The notes: generated by a model from the letters alone, not told the origin. Counted from the first letter of the stretch, positions 23,781 through 33,712 are shown. The stretch is 53,461 bases of DNA from Candidatus Moraniibacteriota bacterium (GCA_023229615.1 JALNYX010000002.1:8797-62257), one strand, 5' to 3'. Numbers and translations are program-made.

Positions 23781-26700
23781 TTAAAACCAAGTCCACGGTT
23801 TCCACCATCTGAATTCATTATCCGGCAAAGAAGTTGAAGATTCTTGATTTTGATTTGTATTTTCAGTGGTATCTGTTTTTCTTTCAGTAACTTTTTTGTC
23901 GCTATCTCCCTGAACAGTATTATTATCCCCACAATCAAAACTCAATTCCTGCCCAATTGATAATTTTGTTTCAATATCGGGATATTTGTCTTGGTTTTTC
24001 TCAATGATTTTTTGGTATTGAGTAGCATCGCCATAGACTTGTTTAGCAATTGACCAAAGAGTGTCGCCTGACTGTACGGAATACGTGCAAATATTGGGGG
24101 TGGCACTTTCAGGACTTTTTGAAACAGGCTGACTTTCTGATTCTTGCATTTTCGAGTTTTGATTTTCTGTCGAATTTTCTTTTGTATCTACATTCTGATT
24201 TGATATTACCAAAACTGGAAGAGATTTGGTCGTAGTTGAATGAATCCTACTTGAATCTTCGTTGTCATTACTATCCGTAGCTTTTATGCGGAAATAGTAC
24301 TTAGTGTTGGGTTGAAGATCTTTGAGAACAATTTTGTGTTTTTTTTCTTTGTCATTGTCTTTCTTTTTTTCTTTGAGGTTTTTATTGGTTCCGTATCTGA
24401 TGGTTGATTTGGTATTATGGTCAGTTTTCCAGGTTATTGTAATAGAATTTTCGGAAGATTGTGCTTTGACAGAATGAATATCAAGATCTTTTTCTTCATC
24501 GGTATCTTCTTCGACATCTTGCGGACTGGCTACTGAAAAACTAATAAGATAATCGGTGTCGTTGGCATTTTCCGATAAATCCTGACATCTCACATAATAG
24601 CTGTATGAACTACCATCGGAAAGATTGGAGATATCTTTGGTATGAATAATGCCATCTTCCGTTGTAAATAATTCGGTCATATCGGCATAAGCGGTACCGG
24701 GGGTGTTGGAATATTTACAGACAGCTGTTTCGCTGGTAGTGAGGCTTAATGTTGTGGAAGTTGTGCCGGAAGATAATTCACTGCTAGGCAAACCTTCCGA
24801 GCGCACCGGGGCTTGGGTATCGGCTTTGGTGAGATTGGAAACATTAGCTGTACCGGTATTATTAGATGAATCCGTATCCCGCATATACAAAGTGAAGGTA
24901 TCACTTTCTGCGATGTCATCCCAGTTAGTGAGGTCGGAAAAACTAGTTACAGTACTAACGCAATTGACCCAATTGGAATTGTCTATGGAACACTCCGGAT
25001 CAGTGGTTTCGGAATCGGTGAAAGTTAGGGTGTCGTCTCCGGAAACTGTGTCGAGTGTTTCGGGGGAAGTGACGGTGATAATGGGAGCGACGTCATCGGT
25101 GATATCGAAAGTATGATCAGAATATCCTCCGGTGTAGGTAAAGGTGATTTTTCCGAGTTCGTCGGCGGTGCAAACTCCGTCGACACAATCAGTGCCAGTA
25201 ATATTTGCAGTTGCCAAAGTGTCGTCAATTCTTAGTGAGTATGCTTTTCCGGCTGTCAGGTCTCCGACTGTATGAAGTGTATTAGTCGCTCCCAAAGTCG
25301 TGGAAGATTCTTTCCATTTTTTATGGTCAGTTTCCCAAATAATGGCATCCTCATCGGTGGCTTTGGTGATATCCATCCAGGCAGGACGGACTTCGGTGGT
25401 GTAGGTTGGGAAACTGCCGGATGAAGGAGTAACAGTCAGATTGGCGGTGGTGCCGGAAGTTGTAGCTAGATCTCGAAATTTTCCATCTCCATATATTCTA
25501 GCTCCAGCTTCAATATCGATTTCATCTTTACTTGCCCCCACCATATCATTAGGCGGCTGGTATTCGTAGGCACCTATGTCGGGGAGGCCGTAAATTGGGT
25601 TGCCATCCAAGTCGGAAGTAATGGAAAGGTCGGTGCCGGCGTCGATGGCAGGAGAATCGGATTGGAGATAATAATCGGAAGATGAAACGAATAATGGATT
25701 ATTTTGAATTGAATTTGCATCTTGTAAACTCGCGGTTTTCCACGCAACTAAATCAGCTTGTTTTGTCGTTCCTCCATTCGTTGTCGAAAATGCTGTGGCA
25801 GCTACATCGGGATAATATAAATTATAACTGCTTAAGATCGTTCCTAGTGCCGTAGCATCATTCGCAAAAATACTATACGGTAGTCCGCCATAGATAATAT
25901 TATTTTGTAGATCAACAGTTCCTGTGTCATTATCCGTCCAGATTGAACTGCGAGAACCACCAATTACTCCATTATTTATACAGGTATTGTTGTAGGCATG
26001 AAGGGTTGTCCCACCAATAAAAGCGAAGCAAGTATTGTCATTCTCATATATAAGATTGTTGTAGGCAGAAACCACGCTGTCAGTATGACCAGTAATTGCA
26101 TCGCCTTCGTTTATAGGGATGCCATCTCCACCACCACAATGGCGGATGATTGTTTTTTCAATTTTAGATATTCCTGTGGCAGAACTAAACCCATCCCAGC
26201 CAGCTTCTTCAATCATAGACAGACCATATCCTAGAGAAAAATCTGATGTATAAACTTTATTGGTCCCTGTACTAGTATATATACCATCATTACTGCAATC
26301 TTTTAGATAGAACGACTTGAATCTCGTATTAGATGCATAATTAGAAATACCATTGAGCACAGCTCCATCAACCTCTACTCTATTTATATAAGAACCCTCC
26401 GGAAAAGAATTATCACTTGAGAATGTTAATCCAGTATTACCGGAGTTTACAACAGATATGCGTCCATTTAGATTAAGCAAACAAGATGATGTGATTATTA
26501 CAAAGCTATCGCTACCAGAATTAGTAATAGTAACTACAACATCGTGGTCCATCGTTAATATACCACTGCATGCACGAAATGATATTCCAGCAGCTCCCGC
26601 ATCTGTATCACTGATAGTTACATCGTCATCGATTGTCAGATCGTGCTGATATAAAATATTTACTGGACCAGTATTACTACTTATTCCGCCGTTGGTTATA

Positions 26701-27365
26701 TGTAAATCACCAATAGTATTGCCATCCATGGTTGCAGTACCATTCGATGATACAGAAAATCCGTAACCGGTGACACCAGAAGCTGTAATCCCTCTATAAG
26801 TAGAGTGCTGTTTGTTTCTAACCCATACGCCATCAACACCTCCAGAAGCGATAACATTATATACACTAACCTCTTCATCAAGGGTATTAGAAATGCCATC
26901 CAAAAATACACCCCTAGATATATAGTTCGTAATGCTAAAACCATCCAATGTAAGATAGTCAATACCAAGAGCTGATGAAGTAAATCCGTAAGCCGCTCCA
27001 CTTGCGTCTATTGTACAAACATCCCCTTCAACGCACTGCACTGTAACAGGGTGTCCGGAAGTCCCTACATCTGCGTTATTCCATGTAATCTGTCCATTAT
27101 ATGTTCCTGCTGATACCAAGCAAACGTCATCAGCTCCCATAACATGGTTCGTAGAACATCCTTGTATTGTTGTTTCATTGCATCCGCTAGCACAAACGGT
27201 ATATGTCGCCGCGCTCGCCTCCCCTGCAAATCCGAAAAATCCCAATCCGCAAACAAAAAATAAAATCGCGAAAAATCCGAAACGGATTACGCGATTATGA
27301 ACGCCGAAAGATATTTTTTTATTTTCTAACTCTTGTCCGCCATTAACTCTCTCTTGATTTTCCAT
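23781..27365 (-). CDS. Large exported beta-helix protein with FN3 and LysM domains
   Basis: The 1194-residue protein has an N-terminal signal (about residues 27-52, ending GEASAA), then a right-handed parallel beta-helix (about residues 55-600) capped by PAIDAGTDLSITSDLDGNPI and the PDIGAYE motif, Ig-like regions, an FN3 domain (ITITWKTDHNTKSTIRYG, PNTKYYFRIKATDSNDN), and a LysM domain near residue 1090-1140 (YSVQSGDTLWSIAKQVYGDA) that would bind peptidoglycan. It ends with an aromatic tail WWKPWTWF. Beta-helices often bind or cut polysaccharides; no catalytic residues are obvious. It is the largest gene in the window. Confidence 0.85.
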   Translation of the reverse strand: MENQERVNGGQELENKKISFGVHNRVIRFGFFAILFFVCGLGFFGFAGEASAATYTVCASGCNETTIQGCSTNHVMGADDVCLVSAGTYNGQITWNNADVGTSGHPVTVQCVEGDVCTIDASGAAYGFTSSALGIDYLTLDGFSITNYISRGVFLDGISNTLDEEVSVYNVIASGGVDGVWVRNKQHSTYRGITASGVTGYGFSVSSNGTATMDGNTIGDLHITNGGISSNTGPVNILYQHDLTIDDDVTISDTDAGAAGISFRACSGILTMDHDVVVTITNSGSDSFVIITSSCLLNLNGRISVVNSGNTGLTFSSDNSFPEGSYINRVEVDGAVLNGISNYASNTRFKSFYLKDCSNDGIYTSTGTNKVYTSDFSLGYGLSMIEEAGWDGFSSATGISKIEKTIIRHCGGGDGIPINEGDAITGHTDSVVSAYNNLIYENDNTCFAFIGGTTLHAYNNTCINNGVIGGSRSSIWTDNDTGTVDLQNNIIYGGLPYSIFANDATALGTILSSYNLYYPDVAATAFSTTNGGTTKQADLVAWKTASLQDANSIQNNPLFVSSSDYYLQSDSPAIDAGTDLSITSDLDGNPIYGLPDIGAYEYQPPNDMVGASKDEIDIEAGARIYGDGKFRDLATTSGTTANLTVTPSSGSFPTYTTEVRPAWMDITKATDEDAIIWETDHKKWKESSTTLGATNTLHTVGDLTAGKAYSLRIDDTLATANITGTDCVDGVCTADELGKITFTYTGGYSDHTFDITDDVAPIITVTSPETLDTVSGDDTLTFTDSETTDPECSIDNSNWVNCVSTVTSFSDLTNWDDIAESDTFTLYMRDTDSSNNTGTANVSNLTKADTQAPVRSEGLPSSELSSGTTSTTLSLTTSETAVCKYSNTPGTAYADMTELFTTEDGIIHTKDISNLSDGSSYSYYVRCQDLSENANDTDYLISFSVASPQDVEEDTDEEKDLDIHSVKAQSSENSITITWKTDHNTKSTIRYGTNKNLKEKKKDNDKEKKHKIVLKDLQPNTKYYFRIKATDSNDNEDSSRIHSTTTKSLPVLVISNQNVDTKENSTENQNSKMQESESQPVSKSPESATPNICTYSVQSGDTLWSIAKQVYGDATQYQKIIEKNQDKYPDIETKLSIGQELSFDCGDNNTVQGDSDKKVTERKTDTTENTNQNQESSTSLPDNEFRWWKPWTWF

Positions 27366-27567
27366 TGTTTTTGAACATTTTATTTTTCATTTGTTGACCT
27401 ATGGGATTATTATACAATATTTAACAAGCATTTGGAAGTTTTATTTTATTTCTAGCATTTTCAACTATCTTTCCACTTCTATCAACAATTTATCATCTAT
27501 TAGATAGAGTGCGTTTTATTAATATAATCTTTACTATATTCTGATAAAAGTATGTTTTTTAGGAACT

Positions 27568-27597
27568 TTGACACCAGGCTGCAAATTGAGCTACCAT
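27568..27597 (+). promoter_or_regulatory. Probable promoter of the LCP gene
   Basis: TTGACA (27568-27573), an 18-base spacer and TACCAT (27592-27597). The -35 is perfect and the -10 weak. The transcript would begin about 15 bases before the start codon. Confidence 0.5.
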
Positions 27598-27619
27598 AAC
27601 ATTATTATACCTACATCTT

Positions 27620-29233
27620 ATGGATATCGTCAGAAAAAAAAAGTTGCCTCAAGAAAAACCAAAAAACTTTGACTCTTTTACTCCCAAAAAAAGTGTCCGC
27701 TTTCAATATCCCTCAGATGATGACAACCACTTTGTGCCTCAGAAATCAGAACCAATCAAAAAAGAAAAACGGAAGAAAGGATCAGTCCTAAAAAAAATAT
27801 TCTTCACTCTTTTTTTTCTTGCCCTGCTAATTTCTATTCCTGTTTATTTTTCCTGGAAAATAAATTCAATAGGACAAAAAATAACCCTGTCGTCAAATGA
27901 CAGTGGAAAATCATCAAATGAAAGCCCTCTTCTCCCGCTTTCTTCCTTACTTTCCAGCCAAGAAAAAATCACCTTAGAAGGAGAAAATGATGGAAGAATA
28001 AATATTCTGATGCTTGGAATTGCAGGAGAAAACAAGCCAGGGAAAAATCTTACTGACACCATCATAATTATGAGCATTAACACGACTACCAAAAAAATCG
28101 GACTCCTTTCACTTCCGCGCGACCTCTACACGAACATTCCAAAAACAACAAAATACACGAAAATAAACTCTGTTTACCAATATGGACTAGACAATGACCA
28201 AGGAATAACGCCTATAAAAGAAACTGTTGAAAACATTACCGGACTCAACATCCCCTATTTCCTGGTTGTCGATTTTGAAGGTTTTGAAAAGATAATTGAC
28301 AACCTTGGAGGAATCAACGTTAATGTTGAAAGAGATATTTATGATGCCCGATATCCTGGACCAAATTATAGCTACGAAACATTTGAAATCAAAAAAGGTC
28401 TACAAAAAATCGACGGCGCCACCGCCCTCAAATACGCGCGCGAACGCCACAATGACCCAGAGGGAGATTTTGGACGCGCCAAACGACAACAGCAAGTCAT
28501 CCAGGCTGTCAAAAACAAAGCATTCTCCCTAAAAACATTCTTCAATTTCATCACCATCAATAATCTGCTAGATACATTAGGAAACCACGTAAAAACAAAT
28601 ATACAATTAGATGAAATAAAAAGTTTCATCGAACTTAGTCGACAAGTAGATACTCAGAATATTTCCACCACGGTGGTGGATGCTTGGAAAAAAGACAGTT
28701 TACTCAAAGTTTCTCACGTTTTTTATGGAGATACCCGAGCCTTCATCCTGGTTCCAAGAGCTGGAAATTATAGCGAAATTCAAGAATTATCTTCAAATAT
28801 TTTCAATCTCGATTTTGCCACCAAAAAGAACAAGGCGATAATAAAAGAAGAGGCAAAAATTGCCATTATAAACGCTAGCAATGAAACCGCACTCGCTCAA
28901 AAAATAGTCGGATTATTGCAAGACAAAATCAAGCTGGGAACTGTTTCAATTATTAAAAATCCAACCAAAGAAAAAATCTCTACCACTTCAGTTTTTGATG
29001 CCACAAGAAGATCGAAACCATTCACTCTTAATGAAATCGCCAAAAAACTTCCAGCTACCATATCTGACAGTAAAAATGCTATACTAAATAACATTGAATT
29101 GGAGGATTATGATTTCATAATAACACTGGGCGATGATCTAATCCCACTCTATTCATTCGAAGAAGACTCTATCGAAGACATTCAGGATTCTAATATTGAT
29201 CAAATGTATCTGGATCTATTTGAACAAAAATAA
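27620..29233 (+). CDS. LytR-CpsA-Psr (LCP) family ligase
   Basis: LCP enzymes transfer undecaprenyl-linked glycopolymers to peptidoglycan. The 537-residue protein has a basic N-terminal tail, a membrane helix (about residues 59-77), the LCP domain (ILMLGIAGENKPGKNLTDTI, then LLSLPRDLYTNIP, then GGINVNVERDIYDARYPGP, then GATALKYARERHNDPEGDFG with the conserved arginines), and a LytR_C domain at the C-terminus (IAIINASNETALAQKIVGLL). Length is within family range. It is followed by pth after 22 bases. Confidence 0.93.
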   Translation: MDIVRKKKLPQEKPKNFDSFTPKKSVRFQYPSDDDNHFVPQKSEPIKKEKRKKGSVLKKIFFTLFFLALLISIPVYFSWKINSIGQKITLSSNDSGKSSNESPLLPLSSLLSSQEKITLEGENDGRINILMLGIAGENKPGKNLTDTIIIMSINTTTKKIGLLSLPRDLYTNIPKTTKYTKINSVYQYGLDNDQGITPIKETVENITGLNIPYFLVVDFEGFEKIIDNLGGINVNVERDIYDARYPGPNYSYETFEIKKGLQKIDGATALKYARERHNDPEGDFGRAKRQQQVIQAVKNKAFSLKTFFNFITINNLLDTLGNHVKTNIQLDEIKSFIELSRQVDTQNISTTVVDAWKKDSLLKVSHVFYGDTRAFILVPRAGNYSEIQELSSNIFNLDFATKKNKAIIKEEAKIAIINASNETALAQKIVGLLQDKIKLGTVSIIKNPTKEKISTTSVFDATRRSKPFTLNEIAKKLPATISDSKNAILNNIELEDYDFIITLGDDLIPLYSFEEDSIEDIQDSNIDQMYLDLFEQK

Positions 29234-29255
29234 CAAAACCTAATATTAAAAATAT

Positions 29256-29792
29256 ATGTTGCTAATCATCGGACTAGGGAATCCTGGAAAAGAATATGAA
29301 AAAACCCGGCACAATACAGGGTTCATTCTACTGGATAAATTCCAAGAAAAATGGAATTTTCCGCAATTTAAAATCGAAAAAAAATTCAACGCAGAAATTT
29401 CAACCGAAATTCAAAATGGAGAAAAAATAATCCTCGCCAAACCGCAAACTTTTATGAATTTATCAGGAGATTCAGTGCGAAAATTGATGGATTTTTACAA
29501 ATTAACTCCCCAAGAAATAATCATCATTCATGACGCCTTGGACATTCTCCTAGGAACGTTCAAAATAGCAACCAACTCTTCTTCGGCCGGACACAACGGA
29601 GTACAAAATATTATTGAAAAAATCGGCACTCAAGAACTCAGAAGATTTAGGATCGGATTAGGAGAAGAAACAACCAACACTCCCAACTGCCGATTAGGTG
29701 CTCACGATTTCGTCCTTGGAAAACTTTCCGACCAAGAAACAGAAAAAATCACAGCTCTCATTCCTGAAATTGAACAGAAAATATTTTCCTAG
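29256..29792 (+). CDS. pth: Peptidyl-tRNA hydrolase
   Basis: Pth frees tRNAs from peptidyl-tRNAs that drop off the ribosome. The 178-residue product has the family signature LIIGLGNPGKEYEKTRHNTG (catalytic His and Asn), the KPQTFMNLSGDSV segment, the HDALDILLG loop with the conserved Asp, and SSSAGHNGVQNIIEKIGT. The usual residue after the His-Asp pair is acidic and here is Ala, a mild variation. It is probably in one operon with the LCP gene; this pairing is not functionally obvious. Confidence 0.95.
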   Translation: MLLIIGLGNPGKEYEKTRHNTGFILLDKFQEKWNFPQFKIEKKFNAEISTEIQNGEKIILAKPQTFMNLSGDSVRKLMDFYKLTPQEIIIIHDALDILLGTFKIATNSSSAGHNGVQNIIEKIGTQELRRFRIGLGEETTNTPNCRLGAHDFVLGKLSDQETEKITALIPEIEQKIFS

Positions 29793-29856
29793 ATTCAATT
29801 TAATCGACAGAGCAGATAATATCTAAAACTCGCGCGATTTTCCAAAAAAACACTCC

Positions 29857-30246
29857 TTATTTTTTCCACAATCCGTGAATATTGCAATACTCCCTAACTT
29901 CTTCAATTTCTTCCTTATTAATCGCAAATTCAGCCTCAGGAGCATTGCCAGACCTAAGATATTTTCGACAACTTTTTCCATCTTTGGTTATCACTTCAAT
30001 CCACTGAATATAATGAGTTTCTTCCATTGGATGCGCCACTTCTCCTACTTTCACCACAACTCCCTCCCCATTCACTTCAATTACAGGAACGTGTTTTTCC
30101 ATTCCTTGATCTTGTGTTTTTGCCTCCAAAAGTTCCATTGGCTGGTTGCAACAAACCAATTCTCCGCCTCCAACATTAACCACCTCCACGATATTTCCGC
30201 AGACATTGCATTTATAGATCTGATTTTTCAATGATACGTTTGCCAT
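29857..30246 (-). CDS. Desulfoferrodoxin (superoxide reductase)
   Basis: Superoxide reductase reduces superoxide to hydrogen peroxide without making oxygen. I take the ATG at 30246 (MANVSLKNQIYKC); the upstream frame extends only by TTG. The 129-residue product has an N-terminal desulforedoxin centre with C13, C16, C32 and C33, and the active-site ligands of the SOR domain: His52 and the Glu50-Lys51 pair in MEKHVPVIE, His72 and His78 in HPMEETHYIQWIEV, and the Cys and His of EYCNIHGLW. It converges with pth. Confidence 0.95.
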   Translation of the reverse strand: MANVSLKNQIYKCNVCGNIVEVVNVGGGELVCCNQPMELLEAKTQDQGMEKHVPVIEVNGEGVVVKVGEVAHPMEETHYIQWIEVITKDGKSCRKYLRSGNAPEAEFAINKEEIEEVREYCNIHGLWKK

Positions 30247-30343
30247 AGTTTTGCATAACTTGGTATTCTTGCTCAAGAAACCAAAGTTAAAAGTTAAAAT
30301 TTAATATTTACATTTATTACTACTCGCTTGCACAAAATAAATT

Positions 30344-31285
30344 CTAATTCCCTATTTTTTCTTCCATTTTTGTGTCCTGCAAATAAAGTGGCAACGCAAC
30401 CAAGCTTACTAAAAGTTGGATAACCCTGCTCAAAATCACCACAGAAATCGCGGCGCTTGATGGCACTCCGAAAATACCAAAAAATGCGATATACGCCCAT
30501 TCTTTCACTCCAATATTTCCAACACTTATTGGAACGGAAGAAATAATGCTAATAAAAAAAATTACACTTAAATAGTTAAGTACTCCGATATTAATTCCGA
30601 CAGCCGCAAACAATACATAATTACAAAATGCCAATCCGACAAAAGAGAAACCAGTTGCCCAAATCATTGAGAAAAAAATTATTTTAAAATTTCGATACTC
30701 AGACAATTCTTCAAAATGTTTGGAAATAACTTTCGGTAAAAAACCAGAAATCCTTTGAACAAATTTGGATGGATAAAAATATGCCAAGCCAGCGACAATA
30801 AGAAGCACTACCCCTACTCCATAAATAAAATAATTCCAAATTGCAAATTTCTCCATCACCCCCAAATTAAACAATCCGAAAACCACACCCAAAATCATCG
30901 CAGTTAAAAGTCCACTCACTCTGTCAAAAACCACCGATGAAGCGCTGGAATGGATTTTTTTTTCCGCGCGTCCCAACGCCACGACGCGATATGTATCCCC
31001 TCCCACAAAAGAAGGAAAAAAATTATTCAGAAATATTCCGAGAACATATGTCTTAACAAAAAAATAAAATGGCTGTGAAAATCCCTTAAAATTAGCCAGT
31101 ATTTTCCATTTATAAGAAGAAATAAGTATTCCCACTACGTACAATATCACAAACAGCAAAAGAAAATAAAAATTAACCCCAATCAAATATCTCAAAACTT
31201 CTTTCCAATTAACAGAAAAAATCAACCAGCCGACCAAAATCAAGCTTACTATAATTTTAACTATATTCTTTGATCTTTTTGACAT
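30344..31285 (-). CDS. LPG synthase TM-domain / YbhN-like flippase family protein
   Basis: A 313-residue integral membrane protein with about eight helices of the lysylphosphatidylglycerol-synthase transmembrane (UPF0104) family. The family segment FLNNFFPSFVGGDTYRVVAL (residues 84-103) and FDRVSGLLTAMILG are conserved. Such proteins are thought to flip lipids or to be fused to enzymes that modify them; here only the membrane domain is present. It follows two glycosyltransferases on the same strand, a context that points to a lipid-linked sugar pathway. Confidence 0.85.
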   Translation of the reverse strand: MSKRSKNIVKIIVSLILVGWLIFSVNWKEVLRYLIGVNFYFLLLFVILYVVGILISSYKWKILANFKGFSQPFYFFVKTYVLGIFLNNFFPSFVGGDTYRVVALGRAEKKIHSSASSVVFDRVSGLLTAMILGVVFGLFNLGVMEKFAIWNYFIYGVGVVLLIVAGLAYFYPSKFVQRISGFLPKVISKHFEELSEYRNFKIIFFSMIWATGFSFVGLAFCNYVLFAAVGINIGVLNYLSVIFFISIISSVPISVGNIGVKEWAYIAFFGIFGVPSSAAISVVILSRVIQLLVSLVALPLYLQDTKMEEKIGN

Positions 31286-31317
31286 AATTTAATAAAAAAT
31301 GAGTATTCTTAGATTAA

Positions 31318-31474
31318 TTTCCAAAAATATAATTTTTTATAAAAATTTTTGGTGGGAACCATGGAAAATTGATACATTTTATCCAGTGATATTATCGGCA
31401 TCATCTTTCCATTAGAACTATAAAGTTCGTGACCTGGCCCCGGAAATTTTTATAAAAAATTATATTTTTGGAAA
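31318..31474. repeat. 157-bp element with perfect 31-bp terminal inverted repeats
   Basis: The left arm (31318-31348) and right arm (31444-31474) are perfect reverse complements over 31 bp, each beginning TTTCCAAAAATATAATTTTT. The middle contains a smaller inverted repeat (ATGGAAA and TTTCCAT) and a hairpin GAACT-ATAA-AGTTC. The element fills the gap between the glycosyltransferase and flippase-like genes. It has no coding capacity and looks like a MITE or a structured RNA. Confidence 0.85.
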
Positions 31475-31485
31475 ACGAAAAATAA

Positions 31486-32652
31486 TCAACCAACATTTCT
31501 GTACAAATTCACATACTGCTTTGCCACTTTTTCCCAACTCATCTTCTCGGCAATTTTTCGGCTCTCGCGCCCCATCCGCACCCTCAACTCCTCATTGGAA
31601 ATTATTTTTTCCAATTTTTCCGCCAAATCGCGAGCATCTTTCATCTTCACAATATAACCATTAACTCCCTCCTTAACCAATTCATCCGCCCCTCCAGTAT
31701 CAGTGGAAACAATTGGCAAACCACTGGAAAGCGCCTCCAGCATCGCATTACTCATCCCTTCATTGAGTGACGGCAAAACAAAAATATCCGCTTTTTGATA
31801 ATAAGAAAAAGTTTTCTCCCGCGGAACTCTCCCAAGAAACTTCACTTTTTTTTCCAATCCAAGCTTTTTTGTTTGATTTTCCAAATCATCTTTCGCATCA
31901 CCCTCTCCCATAATTTCCACAAAAATATTGGGAAATTTTTCCTTAAGTAAATCCACCGCCTCAATCAAATAATTAATTCCCTTACGAGCAGTCACCCTCG
32001 TCGCTCCTATTGTCAAATAAATTTTTCCATTTTCTTTCCTTGAATTATCCGCCTTAAATTCTTCAATATCTATTCCATTATAAATCACGCCTATTTCTTG
32101 CTTGCTATCCGTTTGATGCGCCAAACTTTTGAGTCCCTTACTATTTGCAACAACCGCCGCGGATTTATTCCAAATATGTTTTATAAAAAAAGAAATTGTC
32201 CTATATATAAACCCGAACCGATCGCTATATCCCGGAACATCGCTTCCTCGCAAGGAAATAATATATGGTATTTTATTTTGCCACCAAAGCGCCCAGGAAA
32301 TCGCCCCGCAAGGAACTGTAAAAAATGAATGCGTCGCATCATACTTATTTCTCTTAACCAATTTTTTGGCAAAAAAATATGCCCTCCAAGCGTACACAAT
32401 AAGTTCTTTCTGCGATTGAAAGTGCAGATTGGATTCATTTTTACCAATCGGCAAACGATGCACACGCACATTTTTTCCAATTTTTTCCAAATGATATGCT
32501 CCATCAATTGAAGAAGTAATCAAATCAACCTCCAAATCATCGATTTTTACGTATTCACGCAAAAGAAAAAAAGTGGCATTCGCCGCCCCTCCTCCCAACG
32601 GAGGATATTCATAATTAAAAAAAAGTATTTTCATTTTTTCATATTTCTTCAT
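31486..32652 (-). CDS. Glycosyltransferase family 4 protein
   Basis: A 388-residue GT-B enzyme. The N-terminal half has ILFFNYEYPPLGGGAANATF with the glycine-rich loop and SLRGSDVPGYS. The C-terminal half has GATRVTARKGINYLIEAVDL and the E-x7-E motif in PSLNEGMSNAMLEALSSGLP followed by STDTGGADELV, where the nucleotide-sugar phosphates bind. It lies 30 bases after the GT2 gene. Donor and acceptor are unknown; a lipid-linked or surface glycan is likely from context. Confidence 0.9.
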   Translation of the reverse strand: MKKYEKMKILFFNYEYPPLGGGAANATFFLLREYVKIDDLEVDLITSSIDGAYHLEKIGKNVRVHRLPIGKNESNLHFQSQKELIVYAWRAYFFAKKLVKRNKYDATHSFFTVPCGAISWALWWQNKIPYIISLRGSDVPGYSDRFGFIYRTISFFIKHIWNKSAAVVANSKGLKSLAHQTDSKQEIGVIYNGIDIEEFKADNSRKENGKIYLTIGATRVTARKGINYLIEAVDLLKEKFPNIFVEIMGEGDAKDDLENQTKKLGLEKKVKFLGRVPREKTFSYYQKADIFVLPSLNEGMSNAMLEALSSGLPIVSTDTGGADELVKEGVNGYIVKMKDARDLAEKLEKIISNEELRVRMGRESRKIAEKMSWEKVAKQYVNLYRNVG

Positions 32653-32682
32653 TTTTCGAAAAACACCAACCGATACAAGAAA

Positions 32683-33633
32683 CTACTGTCGTTTAATAGA
32701 CTTTATCACATAATTCATTCTTCCGTGATTTTTGTAATAGTTTTTCACAATAATATCCGCGAGGAGTCCAGAAACAAAAAGTTGAACACCCACCAAAATC
32801 ATAAACAATCCAACCAGTGGCCATATCTTGTCCGAAAGCTCCGCTCCAAAAAATATTTTTCCAACCAGCATCCAAATTAAAATTGCAACACCCGCAAAAG
32901 AAAGAAACGCCCCGCTTCCGCCAAAAAGATGCAGAGGTCGGCTGGAATATTTTCTCCAAAACCAAACAGAAACCATATCAACAATTCCCTTTACTCCTCG
33001 TTTCCAATTATATTTTGTCACTCCTGCTACTCGCGGATGATGATTCACTTTCACTTCTCCCACCTTCCAACCATCCAACTCCAATATCGCTGGAATAAAA
33101 CGATGCATTTCCCCAAACAAATCAATTGTCTTGAGCGCTTCGGATCGATATACCTTCAATGAGCATCCGCTATCATGAATATTATCCTGGATGAGAATTT
33201 TTCGAAGAATATTCGCCGCCCTAGATGACAAGTGCTTGCTCAAGGAATCTTTTCTTTGCCAGCGCCATCCGGAAACCACATCAAATCCTTCCTCCATCTT
33301 TTCTAACAGTTTTGAAATATCATCCGGATCATTTTGCAAATCGCCATCCATCGTCACAATCAATTCTCCTCGCGCCGCTTTGAAACCAGCATCGAAAGCC
33401 GCAGTCTGTCCAAAATTTTTCCGTTGCTCGATCAGGACCAATGGGGATAAATTTTTGCATTTTTCCACTGTTGCGTCCCTTGATCCATCATCCACGAAAA
33501 TAATTTCAAAACTGCGTCCCAACTTTTTGCATGCCGCTAATATTTTTTCATGCAATTTTTCAACATTACCCTCTTCATTGTACAAAGGCACCACCACTGA
33601 AATATCCAATTTTTCCGATTCCTGCATAGACAT
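32683..33633 (-). CDS. Glycosyltransferase family 2, polyprenol-phosphate type
   Basis: A 316-residue protein with a GT-A catalytic domain (SVVVPLYNEEGNVEKLHEKI, then EIIFVDDGSRDAT, then TMDGDLQNDPDDI: the D-x-D-like metal site) and two C-terminal membrane helices (about residues 230-252 and 265-290), the architecture of DPM1/GtrB-like enzymes that load a sugar onto polyprenyl phosphate. It begins the minus-strand group GT2-GT4-flippase-like, with a TTGTAG-17-TATAAT promoter upstream. Confidence 0.9.
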   Translation of the reverse strand: MSMQESEKLDISVVVPLYNEEGNVEKLHEKILAACKKLGRSFEIIFVDDGSRDATVEKCKNLSPLVLIEQRKNFGQTAAFDAGFKAARGELIVTMDGDLQNDPDDISKLLEKMEEGFDVVSGWRWQRKDSLSKHLSSRAANILRKILIQDNIHDSGCSLKVYRSEALKTIDLFGEMHRFIPAILELDGWKVGEVKVNHHPRVAGVTKYNWKRGVKGIVDMVSVWFWRKYSSRPLHLFGGSGAFLSFAGVAILIWMLVGKIFFGAELSDKIWPLVGLFMILVGVQLFVSGLLADIIVKNYYKNHGRMNYVIKSIKRQ

Positions 33634-33670
33634 ATAATTTTATAAATATTTATTACCAATTTCACTTTTT

Positions 33671-33699
33671 ATTATACCTCAAATAAAAGAGGGCTACAA
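33671..33699 (-). promoter_or_regulatory. Promoter of the GT2-GT4-flippase group
   Basis: On the minus strand TTGTAG (33694-33699), a 17-base spacer, TATAAT (33671-33676). It is divergent from the thiI promoter. Confidence 0.6.
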
Positions 33700-33712
33700 T
33701 AAGAGATATTTA

